Below are positions 28,380-38,209 of a DNA stretch of 64,000 bases, piece by piece. The stretch is from Variovorax sp. V93 (lineage in GTDB: Bacteria; Pseudomonadota; Gammaproteobacteria; Burkholderiales; Burkholderiaceae_C), in contig NZ_AP028669.1 of NCBI RefSeq assembly GCF_041154485.1, forward strand, positions 1,178,001 to 1,242,000, written 5' to 3'. A program made the translations under genes and the position numbers. The notes under the pieces are model-generated. The model worked only from the letters and a program-made list of their open reading frames with translations, was not told where the DNA came from and made no database searches. The first letter of the stretch is position 1. Every line of letters starts with the position of its first letter.

Positions 28380-29288
28380 ACCCCTGGCAAGAAAGGCTTC
28401 GATCTCGCGCGCGACCAGCTGCGGCTGCTCGTGCACGATCCAGTGGGTGGCGTTGGGCACCTTCTTGACCTCGAGCTTCGGTACGTAGTCTTCCAGGCCT
28501 TCGAGCAGGCCCGGCAGCAGCGCAGCGTCGTCGAGCGCCCAGAAGACGAAGGTCGGCACGTCGATGGTGAGCCGCTCGCGCGGCAGCACCGGAATGCCGT
28601 CGATGCTCTGGCCCGGCAACGGCGGCTTCATCGGCGTGACGCGATACAGGTTGCAGGCGCCCGTGAGGCCCGCATTCCACACTTCTCGGTAGCGCTGCTT
28701 CACATCCTCGGTCAGCCAGCCGAAGCCATCGGGCCCGGCCTTCATCAAGGTGAAGAAGGGCCACATGCGCTTGAAGTCGTCGGCCGAGAGCAGGGCCTCG
28801 GCATCGGGCCTGGCGAGAAAGTTCATGTAGGCGCTGGCTTGCTGCTGCGCCGGGTTGTGGCGCAGCTCGCGCGTGAAGGTGCCGGGGTGCGGCGAATTGA
28901 TGATGACCAGCTTGCCGACCTGCTGCGCAAAGGCATTGGCATAGCCCCAGCCGAAAGCGCCGCCCCAGTCGTGCGCGACCAGGGCAGCCATGGTGCCGTC
29001 GGCGCTTTCGGTGGCCGCCAGTTGCTGGATGTCCTGGATCAGCAGGTGGGCCTTGTATGCGGCCACCTCGGTGGGCGCACTCGACTTTTCGAAGCCGCGC
29101 AGATTGGGCGCGACGCAGCGATAGCCGCCGTGTTCAGGCTGGGCGAAGTGCTCGAGCAGTTCGTCCCAGATGAAGGCGGCTTCGGGAAAACCATGAAGGA
29201 ACATCATCAGCGGTCGCCCGGGCGTGCCGGTTGCGCGGCAGCTCAGCGTGATTCCGTTGGGCAGGCTGCGCTGGAACGTCTCGATCAT
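28377..29288 (-). CDS. Alpha/beta hydrolase, epoxide hydrolase/haloalkane dehalogenase-like
   Basis: 303-residue cytoplasmic hydrolase. Oxyanion motif HGFPE lies at residues 32-36, the nucleophile is Asp107 in AHDWGG (Asp rather than Ser, as in epoxide hydrolases and haloacid/haloalkane dehalogenases), and the catalytic His is in NATHWIVHE near 283. A preceding Trp after the nucleophile fits epoxide hydrolase as well as fluoroacetate dehalogenase. Substrate is unknown. It stands alone, converging on the acyltransferase genes. Confidence 0.82.
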   Translation of the reverse strand: MIETFQRSLPNGITLSCRATGTPGRPLMMFLHGFPEAAFIWDELLEHFAQPEHGGYRCVAPNLRGFEKSSAPTEVAAYKAHLLIQDIQQLAATESADGTMAALVAHDWGGAFGWGYANAFAQQVGKLVIINSPHPGTFTRELRHNPAQQQASAYMNFLARPDAEALLSADDFKRMWPFFTLMKAGPDGFGWLTEDVKQRYREVWNAGLTGACNLYRVTPMKPPLPGQSIDGIPVLPRERLTIDVPTFVFWALDDAALLPGLLEGLEDYVPKLEVKKVPNATHWIVHEQPQLVAREIEAFLARG

Positions 29289-29366
29289 GCGGGGTCTCCT
29301 TCAACTTTCGTTGCTATTGTTTTCATAGTGGATCACGCAGATGAAACGGCCCGCGCCGGTTTTCGC

Positions 29367-30110
29367 CTAGGTGTCTTGCGGCGCGGCCGGCTGGGCCGCC
29401 TCCGGTTTTTCTTCTCCGGGTGGATGCGCCCAGCGCCACAGCAGCTCGGCGGCTTCGCCCACGCCCTGTTTCTTGAGGGCGGAGAACAGTTTGACCTCGC
29501 CACCGCCGGCCTGCAGTCGCGTAATGGACAGCACCTTGGCGCCCTCGCTGCGCGTGAGCTTGTCGGACTTGGTCAGCAGCACGAGGAACTTGAGCCCCTG
29601 CTCCACGCGCGGACGGATCACGTCGAGCAGGATCTCGTCGAGCTCGGTCATGCCGTGGCGCGGGTCGCACATCAACACCACGCCGCGCAGGTTCTCGCGC
29701 GTCATCAGGTAGTTGCCCATGACGCGCTGCCAGCGCAGCTTGGCTTCCCTGGGAACGGCGGCATAGCCGTAGCCGGGCAGGTCGGCCAGCACGGCGTCGT
29801 CGGCCTTCTGCTTGCCGACGCCGAACAGGTTGATGTGCTGCGTGCGGCCCGGCGTCTTGGAGGCGAAGGCCAGGCGCGTCTGCTGCGTGAGCGTGTTGAT
29901 GGCGGTCGATTTGCCCGCGTTCGAGCGGCCGACAAAGGCGATTTCGGGCAGGTCGAGCGGGGGCAGATGCTCCAGCTGCGGGGCGCTGGTGAGGAAGTGC
30001 GCCGTGTGCAGCCAGCCGAGCGCGGTGCGTTCGCGCTCGGCGACAAGAGGGTCCACGGCAGGGGTCGCGCGGGAAGGGGGAGCAGCGTGCTTGCGCGACG
30101 GGGTGATCAT
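29367..30110 (-). CDS. engB: Ribosome biogenesis GTPase EngB (YihA/YsxC)
   Basis: 247-residue GTPase needed for large ribosomal subunit assembly and usually essential. It shows G1 GRSNAGKST near residue 47, G3 DLPGYGYA, G4 TKSDK and G5-like FSALKKQG, with a proline/alanine-rich C-terminal tail. An in-frame ATG at 30137 is possible but would overlap the cytochrome c4 promoter region. It diverges from cytochrome c4, the common arrangement in beta-proteobacteria. Confidence 0.95.
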   Translation of the reverse strand: MITPSRKHAAPPSRATPAVDPLVAERERTALGWLHTAHFLTSAPQLEHLPPLDLPEIAFVGRSNAGKSTAINTLTQQTRLAFASKTPGRTQHINLFGVGKQKADDAVLADLPGYGYAAVPREAKLRWQRVMGNYLMTRENLRGVVLMCDPRHGMTELDEILLDVIRPRVEQGLKFLVLLTKSDKLTRSEGAKVLSITRLQAGGGEVKLFSALKKQGVGEAAELLWRWAHPPGEEKPEAAQPAAPQDT

Positions 30111-30180
30111 CAATGAGCTTTCGGAACGGGCTGCCATTGTAGAATCGCGCGGTTTTGCGCCAATAAATCGAGCCCCCGAT

Positions 30181-30849
30181 ATGAAGTTGTTTGCCAATTT
30201 TCTGCTTGCAGCCCTCATGGGCGTCGCAGCCAGCGCTAGCCTCGCGGCCGACGAGCACGCCGCCGCGCCAGCTGACGGACCCGTCGCGGCCAAGCCGGCC
30301 AAGCCCGATCCCGCCAAGGGCGACGCGCTGTTCAATTCCGCCGCCCAGGCCTGCGCTTCCTGCCACAACGCGGACGGCAACTCGGCCATTGCGGCCAACC
30401 CCAAGCTGGCGCAGCAGCACCCCGAATACATCCTCAAGCAGCTGCAGGAATTCAAGTCCGGCAAGCGCAAGAGCGCGATCATGCAGCCCATGGCGGCCAA
30501 GCTGTCCGACGAGGACATGCGCAACATCGCCTGGTTCGTGGGCTCCAAGAAGATCAAGACCGGCTTCTCCAAGGAGAAGGACCTGGTCGCGCTGGGCGAG
30601 AAGATCTACCGCGGCGGCGTTTCCGATCGCCAGATCCCGGCCTGCGCCGGCTGCCACAGCCCCAATGGCGCCGGCATGCCCGCGCAGTACCCGCGCCTGG
30701 GCGGCCAGCATGCCGACTACACGGTGGCACAGCTTGTTGCTTTCCGGGACAACGTGCGCCAGAACAGCGCTCCCATGACCGGCGTGGCCGCAAAGCTCAA
30801 CGACCGCGAAATCAAGGCTGTTGCAGATTACATCGCCGGCCTGCGCTGA
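30181..30849 (+). CDS. Di-heme cytochrome c4
   Basis: 222-residue periplasmic electron carrier. A signal peptide ends at SLA-AD; two c-type heme motifs CASCH (about residue 59) and CAGCH (about 157) lie in duplicated halves, each followed by a distal Met (MQPMAAKLSDEDM; APMTGVAAKLNDRE). It passes electrons to terminal oxidases. A TAGAAT -10-like box lies at 30140. Its maturation needs the cytochrome c assembly genes that follow after a terminator. Confidence 0.93.
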   Translation: MKLFANFLLAALMGVAASASLAADEHAAAPADGPVAAKPAKPDPAKGDALFNSAAQACASCHNADGNSAIAANPKLAQQHPEYILKQLQEFKSGKRKSAIMQPMAAKLSDEDMRNIAWFVGSKKIKTGFSKEKDLVALGEKIYRGGVSDRQIPACAGCHSPNGAGMPAQYPRLGGQHADYTVAQLVAFRDNVRQNSAPMTGVAAKLNDREIKAVADYIAGLR

Positions 30850-30898
30850 CACCACGCGCTTCAGCGTGAACTAACCGCCGATAAAAAACCCAAACAGA

Positions 30899-30939
30899 GG
30901 GCGGGCCGATCCAGCTGGATGGCCCGCCCTTTGCTTTTT
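30899..30939 (+). terminator. Rho-independent terminator between cytochrome c4 and resB
   Basis: A 9-bp stem GGGCGGGCC/GGCCCGCCC is continued inward by the palindrome ATCCAGCTGGAT and followed by TTTGCTTTTT. It ends only 26 bp before the resB ATG, so resB transcription must either read through it or start right behind it. Confidence 0.85.
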
Positions 30940-30965
30940 CCCTGTTTCTTTTTTCCCATCGACCG

Positions 30966-33134
30966 ATGTCTGTCTCCACCCACGGCCTTCGCGTTCATCG
31001 CGGCCCGCAAGTGCTCCGCGCTGCGGTGGAACTGTTTTCGTCGATGCGCTTCGCGATTGCGCTGCTCACCGTCATCTGCATCGCATCGATCATCGGCACC
31101 GTGCTCAAGCAGCACGAGTCGATCAACAACTACATCAACCAGTTCGGGCCGTTCTGGGCCGAGCTGTTCCGCGCGGCCAGGCTCGATTCGGTCTACAGCG
31201 CCTGGTGGTTCCTGCTGATCCTGCTGTTCCTGGTGATCAGCACCTCGCTGTGCATCGCGCGCAACACGCCGCGCATCTTCATCGACCTGAAGACCTTCAA
31301 GGAAGGCATCCGCGCGCAGAGCCTCAAGGCCTTCGGCCAGCGCGCCGAGAGCCGGCTCGACGAGGCGCCCGCCGCGGCGGCCAACCGCATCGGCCAGTTG
31401 CTGGTGAGCGGCGGATGGAAGGTCAAGCTCCAGCAGCGCGAAGCCGCGGGCGGCCATGCCGAAGCCGGCTGGATGGTGGCCGCGCGCGCGGGCGGTGCCC
31501 ACAAGCTGGGCTACATCGCCGCCCACAGCGCGATCGTGCTGGTGTGCATCGGCGGCCTGCTCGATGGCGACCTGGTGGTGCGGGCCCAGACCTGGTTCAA
31601 CGGCAAGAGCGTGTTCACCGGCGGCGGCATGATTGCCGACGTGCCGGCGCAGCACCGGCTGTCGCCGCGCAACCCGACCTTCCGCGGCAACATCCTGGTG
31701 CCCGAGGGCGCGCAGGGCAGCGTGGCCATCCTGCAGCAGTCCGACGGCGTGCTGCTGCAGGAGCTGCCGTTCTCGATCGAGCTCAAGAAGTTCATCGTCG
31801 ACTACTACTCGACCGGCATGCCCAAGCTGTTCGCGAGCGAAGTGGTGCTGCACGACCGCGAGACCGGCGCCCAGGTGCCCGCGCGCATCGAGGTCAACCA
31901 TCCGGCCAGCTACAAGGGCGTGGAAATCTACCAGTCGAGCTTCGACGACGGCGGCTCCAAGGTGAAGCTCAAGGCGGTGCCGATGGCGGCTGCGGCCAAG
32001 CCCTTCGAGGTCGAGGGCGTCATCGGCGGGCCGAGCACCGAAATCACCAACGGCCGCGAAAAGCTCACGCTCGAATACGCCGCGTTGCGCGTGATCAACG
32101 TCGAGAACTTTGCCGACGGCGGCGCCATGGGCAGCGGCGCCGACGTACGCAAGGTCGACCTGCGCCACGACATCGAATCGCGCCTGGGCGCCGCCAACAA
32201 GACCAGCAAGCCCAAGGTGCTGCGCAACATCGGCCCGAGCATCGGCTACAAGCTGCGCGATGCCGCCGGCCAGGCGCGCGAGTACCAGAACTACATGGTG
32301 CCGGTCGATACCGGCGACGGCCAGCCGGTGTTCCTGCTCGGCATGCGCGAGAAGCCCGAGGAGCCGTTCCGCTACCTGCGCGTGCCGGCCGACGAGCAAG
32401 GCTCCATGGACGGCTTCGTGCGCATGCGCAGCGCGCTGGCCGACGCCGACACCCGCAACCGCGCGGTCGAGCGCTACATCGCCAAGGCGGTCGATCCGAA
32501 GCGGCCCGAAATGGCCGAGCAGCTGCGCGTTTCGGCGGCGCGCGCGCTCGCCCTGTTTGCTGGCAGCGAGCGCGCCAAGGCCGACGCCACCACGCTGGGG
32601 GGCTGGCAGGCGATTGCGGAATTCATGGAGGCCAACGTGCCCGAGGCCGAGCGCGAACGTGCCGGTGCGGTGCTGGTGCGCATCCTCAACGACGTACTGT
32701 TCGAGGCGCTCAACCTGAGCCGCGAAGGCGCGGGGCTCGCGGCGTTGCCGAGCGACGAGAAGTCGCAGGCCTTCCTGACCCAGGCGGTGCTGGCCATCAG
32801 CGACGCGTACTTCTACCCGGCGCCGGTCGCCATGATGATGACCGACTTCACCCAGGTGCAGGCCAGCGTGTTCCAGGTGGCGCGCGCGCCCGGCAAGAAC
32901 GTGGTCTATCTGGGCTGCCTGTTGCTGATCGTCGGGATTTTTGCCATGCTGTACGTGCGCGAGCGCCGGCTCTGGGTGTGGCTCACCCCCGATGGCGCGG
33001 GCTCCGGAGACAACACCACGGCCGCCACGATGGCCTTCTCGGTCAACCGCAAGACCATCGACAGCGATCGCGAGTTCGAGCACCTCAAGCACAAGCTGCT
33101 TGCCTTGAAGACAGAAGGACCGGCGTCACCATGA
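30966..33134 (+). CDS. resB: Cytochrome c biogenesis protein ResB (Ccs1)
   Basis: 722-residue component of the system II heme-lyase complex. It has membrane helices near residues 27-48, 76-98 and 180-200, a large periplasmic domain, and a last helix near 640-660 (VVYLGCLLLIVGIFAMLYV). ResB with CcsA/CcsB delivers heme and joins it to CXXCH apocytochromes in the periplasm. Length fits beta-proteobacterial ResB. It overlaps ccsB by 4 bp and lies downstream of a cytochrome c4 gene, a plausible client. Confidence 0.95.
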   Translation: MSVSTHGLRVHRGPQVLRAAVELFSSMRFAIALLTVICIASIIGTVLKQHESINNYINQFGPFWAELFRAARLDSVYSAWWFLLILLFLVISTSLCIARNTPRIFIDLKTFKEGIRAQSLKAFGQRAESRLDEAPAAAANRIGQLLVSGGWKVKLQQREAAGGHAEAGWMVAARAGGAHKLGYIAAHSAIVLVCIGGLLDGDLVVRAQTWFNGKSVFTGGGMIADVPAQHRLSPRNPTFRGNILVPEGAQGSVAILQQSDGVLLQELPFSIELKKFIVDYYSTGMPKLFASEVVLHDRETGAQVPARIEVNHPASYKGVEIYQSSFDDGGSKVKLKAVPMAAAAKPFEVEGVIGGPSTEITNGREKLTLEYAALRVINVENFADGGAMGSGADVRKVDLRHDIESRLGAANKTSKPKVLRNIGPSIGYKLRDAAGQAREYQNYMVPVDTGDGQPVFLLGMREKPEEPFRYLRVPADEQGSMDGFVRMRSALADADTRNRAVERYIAKAVDPKRPEMAEQLRVSAARALALFAGSERAKADATTLGGWQAIAEFMEANVPEAERERAGAVLVRILNDVLFEALNLSREGAGLAALPSDEKSQAFLTQAVLAISDAYFYPAPVAMMMTDFTQVQASVFQVARAPGKNVVYLGCLLLIVGIFAMLYVRERRLWVWLTPDGAGSGDNTTAATMAFSVNRKTIDSDREFEHLKHKLLALKTEGPASP

Positions 33135-34447
33135 ACACCACCACCCTCACGCTCCACGAAAGCTGGTTTTCGCGCCGCAATCTTTTCGACTGGATATTCG
33201 CTGCGCTGGTGCTGGCGGGCGGGCTGTTTGCCTTTGCCCGGTACGCGGGCGCGATGGACTCGTACGAAAAACCCATCCTCGCCGCCGCAATGGTGTCGGT
33301 CATTGCGATTGGCTGGTTCTGGCGTCCGCTGCGGGTGCTGGCCATCGTGGTGGCGCTGGCCTCGCTGCTGGCCATCAGCTCCTACCAGGGCGACCTGGCC
33401 CGCGCGGACACGGTGTTCTGGCTCAAGTACTTCCTGTCGAGCCAGTCGGCCATTCTCTGGATGAGCGTGCTGTTCTTCATGAGCACGCTGTTCTACTGGC
33501 TCGGTTTCTTCGGCGGCAAGCAGGGCGACACCTTCGAGCTGATCGGTTCGCGCCTGGCCTGGGCCGCCATTGCCATGGCGCTCATCGGCACCATGGTGCG
33601 CTGGTACGAGAGCCACCTGCTGGGGCCCGATATCGGCCACATTCCGGTCAGCAACCTGTACGAAGTGTTCGTGCTGTTCTGCTGGCTCACGACGGCTTTC
33701 TATCTCTACTTCGAATCGCGCTACGGCACGCGCACGCTCGGCGCCTTCGTGATGCTGGTGGTGAGCGCGGCGGTCGGCTTTTTGCTCTGGTACACGCTGG
33801 TGCGCAATGCGCACGAGATCCAGCCGCTGGTGCCGGCGCTGCAGAGCTGGTGGATGAAGCTGCACGTGCCGGCCAACTTCATTGGCTACGGCACCTTCGC
33901 GCTCGCTGCCATGGTGGCCTTCGCCTACCTCATCAAGGAGCAGGCTGAGGAAACGCGCTGGTACAAGCTCACGCCGATCTGGCTCCTGGGCGTGGCGCTG
34001 TGCTTCGTGCCGGTGGCCTTCCGCCAGCGCGTGCAGGAGGCCGGCGGCAGCTATTGGGTGATCTATGCGGGCATTTCCGCGCTGATTGCTGCGGGCATCC
34101 TGCTCGGCCGCCGGCGCATTGCCGCCCGGCTGCCCGCCAACGAGGTGCTCGACGATGTGATGTACAAGTCGATCACGGTCGGCTTCGCATTCTTCACCAT
34201 TGCCACCGTGCTCGGTGCCCTGTGGGCGGCCGACGCCTGGGGCGGCTACTGGAGCTGGGACCCGAAGGAAACCTGGGCCCTGATCGTCTGGCTCAACTAC
34301 GCGGCCTGGCTGCACATGCGGCTGGTCAAGGGTTTGCGCGGCACCGTGGCCGCCTGGTGGGCGCTGGGCGGCCTGGCGGTGACCACCTTCGCGTTCCTTG
34401 GCGTGAACATGTTCCTGAGCGGACTGCACAGCTACGGCACGCTGTAG
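33131..34447 (+). CDS. ccsB: Cytochrome c biogenesis protein CcsB (CcsA/ResC family)
   Basis: 438-residue polytopic membrane protein with the WWD-type heme-handling motif WGGYWSWDPKETWALIVW (about residues 370-388) and conserved histidines (HVPANFIGYG; LHMRLVKG). It is the heme channel partner of ResB in system II cytochrome c maturation. Starts inside the resB stop (ATGA). The two genes form a complete system II pair. Confidence 0.95.
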   Translation: MNTTTLTLHESWFSRRNLFDWIFAALVLAGGLFAFARYAGAMDSYEKPILAAAMVSVIAIGWFWRPLRVLAIVVALASLLAISSYQGDLARADTVFWLKYFLSSQSAILWMSVLFFMSTLFYWLGFFGGKQGDTFELIGSRLAWAAIAMALIGTMVRWYESHLLGPDIGHIPVSNLYEVFVLFCWLTTAFYLYFESRYGTRTLGAFVMLVVSAAVGFLLWYTLVRNAHEIQPLVPALQSWWMKLHVPANFIGYGTFALAAMVAFAYLIKEQAEETRWYKLTPIWLLGVALCFVPVAFRQRVQEAGGSYWVIYAGISALIAAGILLGRRRIAARLPANEVLDDVMYKSITVGFAFFTIATVLGALWAADAWGGYWSWDPKETWALIVWLNYAAWLHMRLVKGLRGTVAAWWALGGLAVTTFAFLGVNMFLSGLHSYGTL

Positions 34448-34564
34448 GCGGGGCTGCCGGCCTTTTCGCGAAGAATTGAAACCACGCGCAGCGATCGCGC
34501 GTAACCGGACCAGGGAATTCCACGAACTACCCTGAGCACAACGATTCACGCGAAAGGCCATCAC

Positions 34565-35575
<1,011 letters not shown>

Positions 35576-35602
35576 GCCGGCACCGCACGCGGCCCTTGCC
35601 CC

Positions 35603-36271
35603 ATGAACAAGCTGCTCATGCATCCGGCGGCCAAGCCGGCCATCTTCCTGCTGTGCCTGCTGCCGTTCGCGCGGCTGGCCTACGGCGCGTTCACCGACGG
35701 GCTGGGCGCGAATCCGGCCGAGTTCCTGATCCGCGCCACCGGCGACTGGACCCTGCGCTTCATCTGCATCGTGCTCGCGGTGACGCCGCTGCGCGTGATG
35801 GCCAAGACCAATGCGCTGGCGCGCTTTCGCCGCATGCTGGGCCTGTTCGCGTATTTCTACGTGGTGCTGCACCTGCTGTGCTACAGCTGGTTCGACATGG
35901 GCTTCGAGTGGGCCGACATCGCCAAGGACATTGCCAAGCGGCCGTTCATCCTGGTGGGGTTCTCGGCCTTCGTGCTGCTGACGCCGCTGGCGGCCACCTC
36001 GTTCAACCGCGCCATCAAGGCCATGGGGGCCAAGCGCTGGCAGATGCTGCACAAGCTGGTCTACCTGATTGCCGGCCTGGGCCTGCTGCACTTCTTCTGG
36101 ATGCGTGCGGGCAAGAACAACTTTGCCGAGGTGTTCGTCTACGCCGCGATCATCGCGGCGCTGCTCGGATGGCGCGTGTGGAACTACGCGAGCAAGCGCA
36201 GGCCGAAGCCGTCGGCCGGCGTGCGCGGCGGCAGCAGCAGCGAGAAGGCGCTGCGCAGCAGCACCGGCTGA
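35603..36271 (+). CDS. msrQ: Protein-methionine-sulfoxide reductase heme-binding subunit MsrQ
   Basis: 222-residue inner-membrane cytochrome b-type protein (YedZ) with about six helices. Conserved histidines occur in VVLHLLCYSW and QMLHKLVYLIAGLGLLHFFW, giving heme ligands. It passes electrons from the quinone pool to MsrP. Operon with msrP, converging on lysA. Confidence 0.95.
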   Translation: MNKLLMHPAAKPAIFLLCLLPFARLAYGAFTDGLGANPAEFLIRATGDWTLRFICIVLAVTPLRVMAKTNALARFRRMLGLFAYFYVVLHLLCYSWFDMGFEWADIAKDIAKRPFILVGFSAFVLLTPLAATSFNRAIKAMGAKRWQMLHKLVYLIAGLGLLHFFWMRAGKNNFAEVFVYAAIIAALLGWRVWNYASKRRPKPSAGVRGGSSSEKALRSSTG

Positions 36272-36301
36272 CCGGCGCGAACCACGCCGATCCCGCGCGG
36301 A

Positions 36302-37585
36302 TCAGCCCTCGATCTGCTCGCTGCGCAGCTGGTCTTCCATCGTCTCGCGGCGGCGGATCAGCGTGGCGGTCCGGCCGCTCACCAGCACTTCGGCGGCCCG
36401 GCCGCGCGTGTTGTAGTTGCTGGCCATGCTCATGCAGTACGCACCGGCCGACAGCACCGCCAGCAGGTCGCCGGCCACCACGTTGAGCGCGCGGTCGCGG
36501 CCGATCCAGTCGCCGCTTTCGCAGACCGGGCCGACCACGTCGTAGGTCGGCGCGTCGCCGCCGCGGATGCGCAGCGGCACGATCTTCTGGAACGCCTGGT
36601 ACATCGCAGGCCGCGGCAGGTCGTTCATGGCCGCGTCGACGATGCAGAAATTCTTGTCTTCGCCCGGCTTGGTGTAGAGCACCTCGGTCACGCACACGCC
36701 CGCATTGCCGACCAGCGAACGGCCCGGCTCGACGACGAGCTTGCGCTGTCCGAAGCCGCGGGCGTCGAGCCGTGCGAGCAGCTGCTGCCACAGCGCATCG
36801 GCCTTGGGCGGCACTTCGCCGTTGTAGTCGATGCCCAGGCCGCCGCCGAAGTCGAGGTGGTGAATGGGCACCCCGGCCGCCTCGATGGCCTCGACCAGGT
36901 CGAGCACCCGGTCGCAGGCGTCCAGGTAGGGCGAGGCCTCGGTGATCTGCGAGCCGATGTGGCAGTCGATGCCGACCACCTCGAGTCCCGGCAGCCTGGC
37001 GGCATGCCGATACGCCTCGACCGCACGGTCATGGGCAATGCCGAACTTGTTGCCCTTGAGGCCGGTGGAAATGTAGGGATGCGTCTTCGGGTCGACGTTC
37101 GGATTGATGCGGATGCTGATGGGCGCGCGGCGCCCTTCGGCCAGCGCCACTTCGTTGAGCACGTCGAGCTCGGCTTCGCTCTCGACGTTGAAGCAGGCGA
37201 TGCCGGCCGCCAGCGCCTGCCGCATTTCGGCGCGGGTCTTGCCCACACCCGAGAAGATGATCTTGGCCGGGTCGGCGCCCACGGCAAGCACGCGCGCCAG
37301 CTCTCCGCCCGAGACGATGTCGAAGCCGCAGCCGGCTTCGGCGAACACGCGCAGCACGCCGAGCGACGAATTCGCCTTCATTGCATAGCAGATCAGGGCC
37401 CTGCGGCCCTCGAAGCCGCGCTGGTAGGCGGCCAGCGCGTCGAGCATCCACTGCTTCGAATAGACGAACAGCGGCGTGCCATGCTCGCGGGCCAGCGCGT
37501 CCAGGCCAAGGCCTTCGACGTGGAGCGCGCCGTCGCGATGCGCAATGTGCGGATGGCCGGGAAGGGTCGAGGAAGCGTTCGTCAC
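36302..37585 (-). CDS. lysA: Diaminopimelate decarboxylase
   Basis: 427-residue PLP enzyme that makes L-lysine from meso-diaminopimelate. The PLP lysine is Lys70 in CYAMKANS; HIGSQI, FGGGLGIDY and the C-terminal CESGDWIG loop complete the active site. It starts within the end of lptM (4-bp overlap), so the two are one transcript. Length is typical. Confidence 0.97.
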   Translation of the reverse strand: MTNASSTLPGHPHIAHRDGALHVEGLGLDALAREHGTPLFVYSKQWMLDALAAYQRGFEGRRALICYAMKANSSLGVLRVFAEAGCGFDIVSGGELARVLAVGADPAKIIFSGVGKTRAEMRQALAAGIACFNVESEAELDVLNEVALAEGRRAPISIRINPNVDPKTHPYISTGLKGNKFGIAHDRAVEAYRHAARLPGLEVVGIDCHIGSQITEASPYLDACDRVLDLVEAIEAAGVPIHHLDFGGGLGIDYNGEVPPKADALWQQLLARLDARGFGQRKLVVEPGRSLVGNAGVCVTEVLYTKPGEDKNFCIVDAAMNDLPRPAMYQAFQKIVPLRIRGGDAPTYDVVGPVCESGDWIGRDRALNVVAGDLLAVLSAGAYCMSMASNYNTRGRAAEVLVSGRTATLIRRRETMEDQLRSEQIEG

Positions 37586-37854
37586 TTTTGCGTTCCGGTG
37601 CTGGGGGTGGCCGGAGCCGGGGCGCTGCTGGCCGCAGCGGGCTTGGGCGCGGCTTCTGCTTCCGAAGCGGCGCGCGGGCCGCCGGGGGTCAGCAGCTGAG
37701 GCAGGGTGGCACGCTGGGCCGCCGCCGGATCGGTCGGCAGGAACAGCGGTCCGCGCTGGCCGCAGGCAGACAAAGCGGCCGCCGCCGCGGCAAGACTGAC
37801 CATGAGCACAGCGCGGGCGGGGGCGCTCACTAGAATTTGACGAACATTCAACAT
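37582..37854 (-). CDS. lptM: LPS translocon maturation lipoprotein LptM (YifL-like)
   Basis: 90-residue lipoprotein with lipobox LSAC (Cys near residue 31) followed at once by GQRGPLFLP, the conserved LptM motif; the rest is a disordered Ala/Pro-rich tail. LptM helps LptD disulfide maturation in the outer membrane. The signal peptide is longer than usual from the ATG at 37854; a GTG at 37830 is an alternative start. It is upstream of and overlaps lysA, a widely conserved pairing. Confidence 0.9.
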   Translation of the reverse strand: MLNVRQILVSAPARAVLMVSLAAAAAALSACGQRGPLFLPTDPAAAQRATLPQLLTPGGPRAASEAEAAPKPAAASSAPAPATPSTGTQK

Positions 37855-37866
37855 AACGAAATTGTA

Positions 37867-38199
37867 ATGACCGACTCCGAATACATGGACCGCGCCGAAG
37901 CCGCGCTCGCCGCCATCGAGCTGGGCTGCGATCGCATCAACGATGCGACCGACGCCGACATCGACAACCAGCGCGTGGGCGGCATGATCACGATTTCATT
38001 CAAGAACGGCAGCCAGCTGATCGTGAACCTGCAGAAGCCCCTGCAGGAAATCTGGCTTGCCGCGCGCTCCGGCGGCTACCACTACCGCTACGACGGCAAG
38101 GCCTGGGTCGACACCAAGACGGGCGAGGAATTCTTCGGAAATCTTTCGCGTGAGGCGAGCCTTCAGGCCGGGCAGCCGCTGGAGTTTGCGGCTGCCTGA
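37867..38199 (+). CDS. cyaY: Iron-sulfur cluster assembly protein CyaY (frataxin)
   Basis: 110-residue bacterial frataxin that modulates iron delivery to the cysteine desulfurase complex. It begins [18 protein letters not shown] with the acidic first helix, followed by the beta-sheet motifs [35 protein letters not shown] and [11 protein letters not shown]. The ATG at 37867 fits the family; an upstream in-frame ATG at 37837 lies inside lptM. Only 12 bp separate it from the divergent lptM start. Confidence 0.95.
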   Translation: MTDSEYMDRAEAALAAIELGCDRINDATDADIDNQRVGGMITISFKNGSQLIVNLQKPLQEIWLAARSGGYHYRYDGKAWVDTKTGEEFFGNLSREASLQAGQPLEFAAA

Positions 38200-38209
38200 A
38201 CCATCAGTT

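Noticed and set aside
30140..30145. TAGAAT as the cytochrome c4 promoter
   Set aside because: The -10 match is good but the -35 region does not fit, so it is only mentioned with the gene.
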